A DNA stretch of 64,000 bases, taken from the NCBI GenBank assembly GCA_033026295.1, contig CM065176.1:1190501-1254500 (forward strand), in the 5' to 3' direction. Of this stretch, positions 1 to 9,936 are shown in pieces; within the stretch, counting starts at the first letter, position 1; the number at the start of each line of letters is the position of its first letter. The translations under genes were made by a program, and so were the position numbers. The notes beneath the pieces were generated by a model. The model did no database searches, had not been told where the DNA came from, and worked only from the letters and a program-made list of their open reading frames with translations. This DNA is from Channa striata. Its lineage: Eukaryota > Chordata > Actinopteri > Anabantiformes > Channidae.

Positions 1-350
1 ATTCTCCTCTTCCATTTTTTAAACGAGGAATGAGAAGCAGGTGTTCCCATGAGCCAGACACTGTTGACTTACCATAGGCTGTATAATTTATTCTTAATGA
101 TATTTCACTGCTGAAGGCAGGGAGTTTTTTTGTAAAATTTTGTTGGCTGAAATGTGCAAAATCTTTTAAAATTAATAGTCTATATCAAGAGAAAACTGGG
201 AAAATGGCATTATTTTAACCTACAACAGCCAGAATGCATTGCTTTCTGACGTAGCCACTCCCCAGCTGCCACAATTGGTCCCACCTGTTCAACCTACTGT
301 CAGGGCATGTGTTTTCTTTTTAATTTTATACTTTTTGCTTGGAATATATT
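1..350. other. AT-rich sequence, nothing recognised
   Basis: No open frame with a recognisable motif, no repeat family I know and no RNA gene is visible here. Confidence 0.5.
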
Positions 351-554
351 TCAAGGCATAATGGTGTCAAGCTGCACTGCGCCAGGAGGCAAATAATCGC
401 TTGGGATTGCCACATCTACCACTACAGCCTTGTTTTCTTGTTTGTCCACAACTACAATGTTGGGTTGGTTAGCCATTACCTGTTTGTCAGTCTGTTTCTC
501 GAAGTCCCACAGGATCTTAGTCCTGTCATTTTGACCTTGGGACTTCCAGTACAC
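351..554 (-). pseudogene. LINE ORF2 C-terminal fragment
   Basis: The minus-strand frame encodes the block KILWDFEKQTDKQVMANQPN followed by IVVVDKQENKAVVVDVAIPSD. I recognise this as the segment after the reverse transcriptase domain in a LINE pol protein common in fish genomes, where it lies near the C-terminus. Only about 65 codons remain. No RT catalytic motif is present and flanking sequence does not continue the family on either side. It is a dead scrap; the exact LINE clade cannot be decided from this piece. Confidence 0.7.
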
Positions 555-588
555 TATGCCTATGCATTAGTTATGGTGTAATAATTTA

Positions 589-638
589 ACAAGGGGACTG
601 CTTCATACGCACTTAAACGTATGAAGCAGTCCCCTTGT
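589..638. repeat. Perfect 21-bp inverted repeat (hairpin)
   Basis: The arm at 589-609 (acaaggggactgcttcatac plus g) is an exact reverse complement of 618-638, with an 8-base loop, cacttaaa, at 610-617. Pairing stops at 588/639. It lies immediately upstream of the DIRS-like gag remnant and could be part of a terminal repeat or a palindrome made at an insertion junction. No T-tract follows that would suggest a bacterial-style terminator. Confidence 0.9.
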
Positions 639-639
639 A

Positions 640-1620
640 AAGTGAAGATGACAAGCTCTTTTCATCGTTCTGCTGCCGGGTCGAGGATTTGTCCTTACTG
701 CAACACTGGCTGCACCATGGAAGACGACTTGCATGCCCACTGCTAGACATGCCTCAGCCCAGAGCACGCAGGGCTAGCACTCACTCCCCAGTCCACTTGC
801 CCCTACTGTGCACGTATGACCCTGGATGAGAAGCAGCAGCGAGTAGACGCTTTTGCAACACTCCAGGAGGACGACTGTGATGATGATGACAATGCTACAT
901 AGCCATTGGTGAAGCACTAGACATCCTGGACCCTCCCTGCTCAGAGGGTGAGCGTGATGCAAGAGGACAAGAGTCCCCTGACTCGGCTCCCTCCATCGCT
1001 CCTGGTTCTCCTCGCTTCCCATTAGAAGACCTGGAGTTTGAAGGTAAACAGGAGGGACCGTCAGCCAGCGGCACTCCCCGCCCCCCGCCTACTGGCCCTC
1101 TGCCTGCCTGTGGTGCACTTCCCCTTGACCTTCCGGAGCTAGTCAAGCGTGCTCCTGACACAAAGTCTGTTCCCCAGTGGCCGTGGCACAGTCACGGATG
1201 GCCTGGATGACTATGCTGCAACGCAAAATGTGACAAGTGCATCTACCGTGCCTTATGGAACCCGGTGGGTTCAGTGGGGCATTGACCACATCCACCTTAT
1301 CCCAATAGTGACAGCTCTTAGAGGGCAAACCCTTATTAAATACAACGTAACTCCAGATTCTATGTGTATAGGCGTAGCCTTCTAAGCTGCTGGCCCCACT
1401 GCTCCCACCGGACTGCTGAAGTCAAAAAGCTGGTTTATAGGAAGCAGAGCTCAGGTCATGCTGGTGTTATATACTCTGCGCGCAAACCTGAGGGAGTCAG
1501 CCTGGCACCCACGCCGGGCGGGAGAGAAAATCTTCACAACTGCGCATTAAAAGCGACAGCTCTTAGAGGGCGAACCATATGTTATAATACGTAACCAACA
1601 TTTTTGAATTCTGACTCCTG
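640..1620 (+). mobile_element. DIRS-like retrotransposon remnant (gag region and terminal-repeat-like motif)
   Basis: From the ATG at 649 the frame reads MTSSFHRSAAGSRICPYCN, then CTMEDDLHAHC, a stop, then CLSPEHAGLALTPQSTCPYC and DEKQQRVDAFATLQEDD. The paired CxxC blocks with the 'C..C...EHA.LAL....CPYC' pattern match the N-terminal zinc-binding gag of fish DIRS-like elements as I know them. A TAG interrupts the first zinc block and TAG ends the frame near 900. Further on, the motif gacagctcttagagggc occurs twice (1309-1327 and about 1553-1571), as expected for DIRS terminal or internal complementary repeats. No tyrosine recombinase or RT was found, so this is a truncated remnant. Confidence 0.55.
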
Positions 1621-3617
1621 ACAAACCTCTCCAAGCTTGAAGTGTAATACTCAGATTTGATTGCTGCTGAGTCAAAGGAAACCTTTGTCTATAGACATTA
1701 GGTTTAAGGGATGCTCTTCTGTTGTACCTATGTTTGAGTAACAATTAATTTCTGTGTTCATTTTATAAAAACTGGGTTTGTTTTCTATAGCATCCTCTGC
1801 TTTAGTTCCTCTGATTTATTACTGCCTGATGGTATATTGTGTACTTTAAACCCCTATTGATTTATCCTAAAATTAACTACCTATGGTTACTGCAAATTTT
1901 GTTTTCCCGATCTGACAAAATCAAAAGACACTATAAAACGAAAGAAAAGCTTGTATTTTACAACTGTGTGTTCGGATAAATGGCCTTTTGCCATGCTGAC
2001 CTGTCCTGACCATTTTTTTGTAGGTGCAAACAAACAATCTCCTTCAGGATCTGCTGGCATGAGCTGGAGGGACACGTCCTCTGCGGTTCCTGGCTCTGAC
2101 CAACTGTTCGTCTTTCACGGTGTTGAGGATATAAATTAGTGATCTGCAAAATCAAACTTCTGATCTTGTATTTTACAACATAAATGGCCTGAGTGAATTT
2201 TTTTTTCAAACAAACAATCGTTTAAGCGTGTCACAGTGTAGTTTTGTCTGCTACCATATCCCACATTTCTTTTCATTTTTGCAGTGATTGATGTATTGCA
2301 TACACCATGTTTGGTGGCTCTTTTACTTTTTTCTCTCGGCTGCTCTCTTGCTCATCTCCACCCAGACGTGTGTCAGGTTTTGTGACTCATGCCTCCCTTG
2401 TTGGTGTGAAAACACTGCTGTCCCCGGTCAATGCTCACACACAGTGAGGGCTCGTTAAAAAAACCCAGTCTGTTTGCAACTTTTTAAAGTTCGGACTTTA
2501 TATAATCAAGCACTGAAAAACAAAAGAGACATTTTCCACAGTGACTGCACTGGTGTGCTCCAATAGTCCGGCGCTTTCATGTTCTGAGCCAAGTCCGATT
2601 TGGTGAAAGCTTTTTACTTACTCTCAGCACTGGCTTTGACTTGTCGTTTACAATGGGCGTCTATTGCTGCCTAACAGACCTTTCTTTAGAGACGGAGCTT
2701 TTTACTTGCCAAACTAAACAAATGGATGTCAGTGTCCATCATGCGGGATGAACAAAGGCATGCATGAAAGGAACGTCTCCCGGACAATAAAAGAAAATTA
2801 CAAGGAGAATAAAAGAAAAATATTAAGAAAGTGCTGGTATTTTCAGTAGAAATAGCAATAAAAAGAAATATAATTATATATTTCCTGCTCTGTAGTTGAA
2901 AGACTGTTGCAACTTATTGTTGGTTTTCATAAGCTTCCCCACAGCCAGTGTACTCTTTGGTTAGAGACATTTGTCATTCTCTCAACTTGCACACACAGAC
3001 TTATGGATTTTTCATCCCCAGTGCACATTAATGCTCTCCACCATTTGTATTTACACCTCCCTCTCTTCGTTATTGACATGCCTTGGTCACTGCACACCTC
3101 AGCTACTGTAACAGTTTCCAGATTGAACACAATTCAGATGCGTCTTTACACGGCCCCAGTACGTTCATTTCACGTTGACTTTTAAGCCCCCAAATTATAT
3201 ATCTGAGTTCTTAGTCCATTGTTTTATACAAAATCCAAAAACACCCAGGGGCAGGGGGCCATGAGGACGAGAATTGAGATTATTAACGGTATTTGGAGTG
3301 TATTGAGGTGTGAGTTTCATGTGTCAAAATGAGATGCTTTAAGCGCTACACCACTAGAATTAACAGACATGTTTTTGAAATGTGACACACACGTTTTTCA
3401 CGATCTACTTGATCCAAACTTGTTATTTCAAGAACTTTATGAAAATAATTGAGATGAATAGAAACAGTGACTAACTTGTAGAATGTGACATGACAGTATC
3501 TGCTTTCTGTCAACAATAAGACACGTGACTTTTCCACAGGAGACAGCACTTCGACTCTAGTGTGAGACGTTGTGCATTTTATTGATGATTGTTCCAGCCT
3601 CCACAGTGTGCTGTCTT
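1621..3617. other. No gene recognised; one local repeat
   Basis: About 2 kb without a convincing coding frame. The string cttgtattttacaac followed shortly by aaatggcct occurs at about 1950-1985 and again at about 2164-2187, suggesting an old local duplication or a repeat family I cannot name. The remainder is AT-rich. Confidence 0.5.
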
Positions 3618-3885
3618 CTTCTTTTCCACATAGAAGTTTATGTAGTCTGTGATACAGTGTGTGAGACTATCGATGTCCTCCCCATGTGGACTGCAGAGAA
3701 CGACCCAGTCCGTGGTGTTAAAACAGTCCCTCAGCTGTTCACGCGCCTCTTCTGTCCAGATCTTCACTTTTTTCACCTGTGGTGTCTGCTTTTTCACCAC
3801 CGGAGTGTAAGCAGGAGACAGAGAGACGAGATTATGGTCCGAGAGGGGGGAGGGGGCTGGAGGTATATGCTTTCTTGACATTAGC
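3618..3885 (-). pseudogene. Rex1-type LINE fragment (end of endonuclease domain)
   Basis: The minus-strand frame reads LSDHNLVSLSPAYTPVVKKQ, then VKKVKIWTEEAREQLRDCF and HGEDIDSLTHCITDYINFYV. It is clearly homologous, with many substitutions, to the Rex1-type element at about 11980-12230 in this window. SDHNLVSLSP is the C-terminal His-bearing motif of the APE-like endonuclease. Both ends are truncated and no 3' tail is attached, so this is an old internal fragment. Confidence 0.85.
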
Positions 3886-5146
3886 ATAAAGTGTGTGCCG
3901 TTGTCCCAATACTGACACCAAAGAGAAGCTGCAGGTTAATATTGACGCCAAATGGTACCTGTGGCATCAAAGTGATACACTGAAAGATGGTCAATGCGGC
4001 ACAATTTGACGCTGTGCAATAAGAAAGTGTAAATGTGTAAAATTATAAATTATATGAAGTTGTACAGCTCAGTTACAGAGCGGAACATCTGTTAGCTACA
4101 TTTTACGACCTCCATTCATGAAAAAGACAACTCACGGGGATCAGAGGACGCGAAATATGAAAAAGGATTTCCTTAATAATAATTAAAAAGCTTCTAATAG
4201 TCAACCAACAAAAGAAGACGGTAGACCCCAGCCAAAAAGAAGAAGAAAAAGAGAAAGAAACACTGTTGCTCTCAGCATCTCCCCACAAACTGCCTTATAC
4301 TCGGATACAAAACCTAAACTTACAAAATAGACGAATAACTAAACTCCAGCCCAAAATCAAATCACTAAACCCAGCAACAGAATGTGCACAGAGGTAAAAT
4401 AATTGCCAACTTGAAAGACGAGGGAAACAAAAGGCAGGAGGCAACTTGTGTGACTTAGCAACAAACACTGAAAACTGTTTTCTCAAACACACTGGCTGGT
4501 TTTTACCACTTACACAAGTTTGACCATATCTATAAGAACAGTATAGTATAAACTGAACTGTTCTAACAAGTGACGTTTCTAGTCCAAATGTAGCATTTCA
4601 CAAAGATCACACAACATTTCTGCATAACTTAACATTGCAGAATTGTTTTTCTTGACTCCTTCTCAAAAACGGAGCTGGCTGTGTGTGTGCTACAAATCAG
4701 AAAACCCAGAAAAGCACCTACACAAGATAAAGTGGCAGCCAATAGAATTTGGTCAGTTTATTCAGAAATCTCTGCTGCCATCTCAGCTGCCCGGAGAGGC
4801 GATCGGTCAGTGTTCACACAGCCGTGTGGACCGTTACTGCTGGCTTTGCTGTAGGATGCATTTTGCTACATGTTAATTAATTTAGTTATTTGTGTAAATG
4901 TCACAATGTGTCACAGCACCAAGCTCTGCCATGCTGGACTTTGTACTTTCTCCCAGTGTCTTCCAGTCCTTTCTGCATTTTCATGTAGTAATTCTTCTGC
5001 ACATTAAACCTGGTCATAAAAGTAAAGCAACTAAAATCCATTCTTCCATGGTCCTCACTGCTCATCCTGTTCAGGGACGCGGGGTATGTCAGTATGTCAG
5101 TACTAGCTGTCAGCGGGGGACAATAGAGGGCAAAATGCTACACACA
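3886..5146. other. No gene recognised; short shared repeat at 3905-3990
   Basis: At about 3908-3990 the phrase 'aatactgacaccaaag' and following text resemble 54856-54925, so a dispersed repeat is likely. The rest is AT-rich with no recognisable frame. Confidence 0.45.
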
Positions 5147-5655
5147 CGCAGAGGCGCCGCTAGCAGTTTTGGGCCCTTGCACCAAACACAGGTGCATAGA
5201 TCTCATCATAAGTGAACTAACAATCATACATGGTTACATGATACATGGTTACAAAATGATATTATTGTCATTTTCAGTGGTGAAAAACGTGAGCTAGCGA
5301 ATTATAGACTATGGAAGTAGCGCTAACATTACACTGCAAAGGAAGCTCCGTCCTCCGTGAATACACAAACCTTTCTATTCATAAAAACTTGTGAGTAATT
5401 AGCCACCTTTCCTCTCTCATAGGATCCAGGTGGACGGACAGAACCACAGAATAAATGGGAGGAGGGGTGTAATTTGACCGGAGAGGCAGAACTAAGCCAA
5501 AATTTAGCCATATTTGTAATTCTTTCATAGACACATTTATGATATCTCATATATTACTGCTAATAATTTTATTATCAAAAAAGCTAGTGTCTGTGGGCCC
5601 CCAAAGTTCGTGGGCCCTTAGAATCCTCCTTACCCCCCCCAATGGCGCCCGTGCA
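5147..5655. mobile_element. Possible non-autonomous DNA transposon with imperfect inverted ends
   Basis: The left side begins cagaggcgccgctag...ttttgggccc and the right side ends gggccc...ccccccaatggcgcccgtg, so GGCGCC and GGGCCC blocks face each other about 500 bp apart around AT-rich DNA without a coding frame. Such GGCGCC...GGGCCC ends belong to an abundant fish repeat I associate with hAT-like non-autonomous elements. I could not find a clean 8-bp target duplication, so boundaries and superfamily are tentative. Confidence 0.4.
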
Positions 5656-6627
5656 CAGAGGTATGTGACCCGAGTTTCACGGGAGCTCACGTTTCACCAT
5701 TTTCTTAGTTTTCATAGTTATTGTAGTTGTGTTTCGAGGAGGCCCTGAGAGGGACAGTTCTGTTTTATGGTGCTCTAGGTAGGCTGGTACTCCACTACAC
5801 AGATCAGATGGGATCTCTGCTGTGTTCGAGAAATAAAAATAATTAACTTTTAGAGCAACAAATGAGGGACAGAACTGAGGGACCAACTTATAAGATTATT
5901 TGAACTCCATATTCCCTCTGTTCTGGGGCCCATTGTCCTTTGCTCTTTGGTCCTCACTTCTTCAAATGTCCCCTTCTAGCTGAATGTGTAATATGTGGCC
6001 TTGTTAAGAACCCATGAATGCATTGCCTAGGTGTTTGTATTGGCAGAATACTGAGCTGTATAATAGGATTACATGGTTCTCACAAGAGGCCTCCTGGATG
6101 TAACACCCACTGTCACAATGACAGAGAAGCTTTTTGCTTCATTACGATTCAATGTATCATCAAAATTAATTTGAACTGGTTAATTTAAAATAGAAATGTT
6201 ACATATTTAAACAAGTGCTCACAGTGGAATGTTCATTAGTGACAGCTGAAACATTAGCACCAACCAGGAAATACAGCAGTAAGCTCAGTGTTTTGGTTCA
6301 CTGCCGTTTGCTAAAGATTAAAAGCATCTCTTAACTCAGTCACTTACAATTATTTTTGACATTCACAAACTCTAATAATCACTCTCCTGCAACAATGCAC
6401 TGTGGAGCTGAAAGCAGGTCCGTGGCCTCTCTTTACCACAATTTATGTATCTGACACACATTTTTTTTAATTTCCAACAGAGCGCGCATGATTTTCTTGT
6501 CTTTTTTCAAACACACCAGCCTTTTTTGGTTATCCAGCTCTATTTAAAGATACAGTGCACATTCTCATTTAATTCGTTCATTCATTCTCAGTCTGCATCT
6601 TACCAAAGGCATCTTCTCAGTATCATT
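5656..6627. other. No gene recognised
   Basis: About 1 kb of AT-rich sequence with short random frames only. No splice-bounded conserved frame, RNA gene or known repeat was recognised. Confidence 0.5.
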
Positions 6628-7456
6628 GTAAATCATACAGTAGTCCAATCTAGAAGTAACGAATGCATGAACCAGTTTTTCAGCATCACTTTGAGACAGG
6701 ATGCTCCTAATTTTGGCAATGTTCCGTAGGTGGAAGAAGGCTGTTGTAGAGATTTGTTTTATGTGTGAGGTAAATGACAAATGCTGGTCAAAAATGACTC
6801 TGAGATTCCTTGCAGTACTACTGGGGGCCAGAGTTATGGCATCTAAAGTAACGATGTGGTTGGAAAACGTGTTTCTGAGACTCTGATTAATCGATTTGTT
6901 TCATCGGGGTACATATCATCAGCATAGCAATGAAAATTTACACCAGATCTCTCTCCGTGTGTTTTCTAATAATGTTGCCAAGGGGAGACATATATAGAGT
7001 AAAGAGTATTGGTCCTAATACAGAGCCTTGTGGAATTCCATAACTAACTTTTGTTTATGTGGAAGATTCATCATTAACATGAACAAATTGGAATCTATCT
7101 GAAAGATACGATTTAAACCAATTTAGTGCTGTTCCTTTAATTCCAATTACATGTTCTAGTCTCTGTAATAATATTCTGTGATCGATGGTATCAAATGCAG
7201 CACTAAGATCTAGCAGAACTAGTATAGAGACAAGTCCGTTATCTGAAGCCAGAAGAAGATCGTTGGTGACTTTAATCAGTGCGGTTTCTGTGCTATGATG
7301 AACTCTAAATCCTGACTGAAATTCTTCAAACAAGTCGTTTCTGCGCAGGTTAGAGAAACCAAACCACTTCAGAGACTCTTTTAAACCATTTACCTGTGAT
7401 GGAAAGCTGCTATGTGATTTTAGTGGGTTCTTAAAAATTGATAAGAATCCTAACAA
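6628..7456 (-). pseudogene. L2/Maui-type LINE fragment (reverse transcriptase)
   Basis: On the minus strand 7456-7055 encodes FEEFQSGFRVHHSTETALIK and LDLSAAFDTIDHRILLQRLE, the finger and palm of an L2-type RT. A frameshifted stretch near 6900-6960 keeps a CYADD-type catalytic box, and 6780-6628 encodes FFHLRNIAKIRSILSQSDAE and LVHAFVTSRLDYC. Compared with 13240-15790, part of the region after the catalytic box is missing. Similarity to the other L2 copies stops near 7350, and the upstream 100 bp remains open but is unassigned. It is a 5'- and 3'-truncated relic. Confidence 0.9.
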
Positions 7457-7727
7457 AGATGAAAGCCTGTATTTAAGTTAGTGCCTACCCACATCCCACA
7501 CACTCAAATATATTACAGTTGCTTGGAGCTACTTCCGTTTTTGTACTAAATATTACAAAATCCAAAGCTTCCAACAGCTCCAACACTTCAGTAAGTTCTG
7601 CATATCAAGTAAAGAACTGATGGTTCAAACTGAGAAAGGTAAGAGAGTGGGAAAACTCCTGATTTTGAGCAAAGAGTACAGTAAAGTTTATTGGTTTCCA
7701 CTTTTTGAGTTAACTTCAAATAGCAAG

Positions 7728-8265
7728 TGTTATTTGATGTGATAGTACGATTACCAAATCGGGTTATATAGACATTCATTTTTCTGTTTTTGTGTCCCTG
7801 CAGTACTCCCCCTCTCCTCGGTTGGTTGAGGGTGCACTCACACTTTGCCTTTCATGCCTTTTAGTTTGGAGTTGCTAGTGTGTCATGGTTTGTTCCGGTG
7901 CGTCTCCCTAATACTGTTCAGCCTTTCTCGATCTCCTGCCATTGTCGCTGTTCGTGAGTCTGTTGATAGTTTCTTATGGTATCCTCGTTGACAGTGAATT
8001 TCTGTTTGCAATGTTTATCTCTGTAAGAGTGATTTTATGTTATAGCTTTTGTCTCTCTGTCTTGTGTGAGTTTCTGTTTACAGTGTTTGCCTCCTAATTA
8101 AGAGTGATTTTAGTTATAGTCCAAGTCTGTTGTAATCTCTTTAAGTGTCTGTATATAGTACTATAGTATTATAGTATCAGTAATTATTAACTGTATCAGG
8201 AGTTCATGTGTTAATAAACCTGTTGCACTTTTGGTACATCTCAGCTTCTGGGTCCTGTAGTTACA
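7728..8265 (+). mobile_element. Solo LTR of a gypsy-type element
   Basis: The segment starts TGTTAT and ends AGTTACA. It is colinear with the minus-strand LTR at 17977-18522: both share gtccctgcag near the start, gttcagcctttc in the middle, and aataaacctgttgcac followed by ctcagcttctg near the end. The aataaa just before the end fits the R/U5 polyadenylation signal. No internal region borders it, so it looks like a solo LTR left by LTR-LTR recombination. The flanks gcaag and gtatc do not match, so the target duplication is lost or the ends are slightly off. Confidence 0.7.
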
Positions 8266-8737
8266 GTATCTAGTTGCAGAAACTTATTTTCTAGCTAATC
8301 CGTTTCATACTAGTGCAGGCTTAGGTTGCATTGCACCGTTAACTGTATACAGTACACAGAAATATTTTTTCTTTGTCTGTCAATCCCACCCCCCTCCCCC
8401 CTGTATTTTGATCAGATGCAGTGTTTCATCAGCTCAGACATCAAAGTGCATCAAGTCACTGCCAGCAGCAAACCAGACGGAATCCAAGTCAGTCAAATGG
8501 ACGCACCAACTGTTCACCAACACCCACACTCCGTGAGAGTTAATCACGGCCACCCACCACGTTTGACTAATAGACACGTGTCCCTATTCTTACAGCCAAT
8601 GCAAAGGACTCAGTGGGTATAGATACAAATCAACTGTATGTGGAAGGTCCAGTTACTGAAGAATTAGATATCCTGCTCACAATTGCACCATAAAGACAAA
8701 AGAGCACTGCAGCCAACTCAGAGAAGAAGTGGAAGTC
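8266..8737. other. No gene recognised
   Basis: Between the solo LTR and the L2 3' end. A 98-codon open frame at 8326-8622 has no recognisable domain and low-complexity start sequence; I do not call it a gene. Confidence 0.5.
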
Positions 8738-9256
8738 AATTGAACTTTATTTATATGTCAGCAATGTACAACAAGGTCATCTCAAGGCACTTTACATAAA
8801 AAAGTCAAGACAACACAGACATTTAGAAAAAACCCAACAAATCCCCTTTGAGCAGCTATAGGCAACGGTGGAGAGGAAAAACTCCCTTTAACGGAAGAAA
8901 CCTCCAGCAGAACCAGGCTCAGGGTGGACGGACATCTGCCTTGACCGGTTGGGCTGAGTGGAAAGTGGAGAGAAAAAAGAACAGAGCAACGAAAGCAACA
9001 ACAAAACATTGGGCAGGTTTGTAGGTCCAGTAGCTGCACACTGGAGGACACACAGCGCCAAATCTGGGGACACCTGAAGACAGGGACAGAGAGAGGGGGA
9101 CAGAGAGGGAGAAAGACGACTACGGGACAAAGAAGATACAGAGTTAATGTCATACAGTGTTGACGTTATAGATGTGGGGTGAGAGGAGAGAATGAAGAGA
9201 AGCGGAAAGTGGCTCAGTGCAGAGTCCCCCAGCAGTCTAAGCCTATAGCAGCATGA

Positions 9257-9842
9257 CTATAACCAACTATAAGCTTTATCAAAGAGGAAGGTTTTGAGCC
9301 TAGTCTTAAAAATAGAGAGGGTGTCTGCTTCCCGAATCTGGACTGGGAGCTGGTTCCACAGGAGAGGAGCTTGATAGCTAAAGGCTCTGCCTCCCATTCT
9401 ATTTTTAGAAATTCTGGGAACCATGAGTAGGCCTGCATTTTGGGACCGAAGTGGTCTAGTAGGATGATATGGTACTAGGAGATCTTTTAGATATGATGGA
9501 GCTTGACCGTTTAGAGCTTTATAGGTAAGAAGAAGGGTTTTAAATTCTATTCTACATTTAATGGGAAGCCAATGGAGAGAAGCTAACAAAGGTGAAATAT
9601 GATCTCTCTTACCAATTCCAGTCAGTAATCTTGATGCAGCATTTTGAATTAATTGGAGGCTTTTTAGAGTTACTGGGGCAGCCTGAAAGTAGAGAATTAC
9701 AGTAGTCCAATCTAGAAGTAATGAATGCATGAACCAGTTTTTCAGCATCGCTTTGAGAGAGAATGCTCCTAATTTTGTCAATGTTCCGTAGGTGGAAGAA
9801 GGCTGTTCTAGAGATTAGTTTTATGTGTGAGGTAAATGACAA
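9257..9842 (-). pseudogene. L2-type RT C-terminal part and 3' domain
   Basis: Two overlapping minus-strand frames give DIDKIRSILSQSDAEKLVHA-type sequence, then SLQLIQNAASRLLTGIGKRD, LHWLPIKCRIEFKTLLLTYK, LNGQAPSYLKDLLVPYHPTR and LLWNQLPVQIREADTLSIFK. This is the thumb and C-terminal region of the L2 pol protein, ending at FLFDKAYSWL. A frameshift near 9640-9700 separates the two frames. About 500 bp of 3' untranslated sequence runs on to 8738. It joins the RT part at 13240 once the Rex1 insertion is removed. Confidence 0.9.
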
Positions 9843-9936
9843 ATCCTGGTCAAAAATGACTCCTTGCAGTACTACTGGGGGCCAGAGTTATGTCATCTAA
9901 AGTAACGATATGGTTGGAAAAAAACATTAACTTCAG

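Noticed and set aside
8326..8622. 98-codon frame beside the solo LTR
   Set aside because: Begins in C-rich low-complexity sequence and has no domain.
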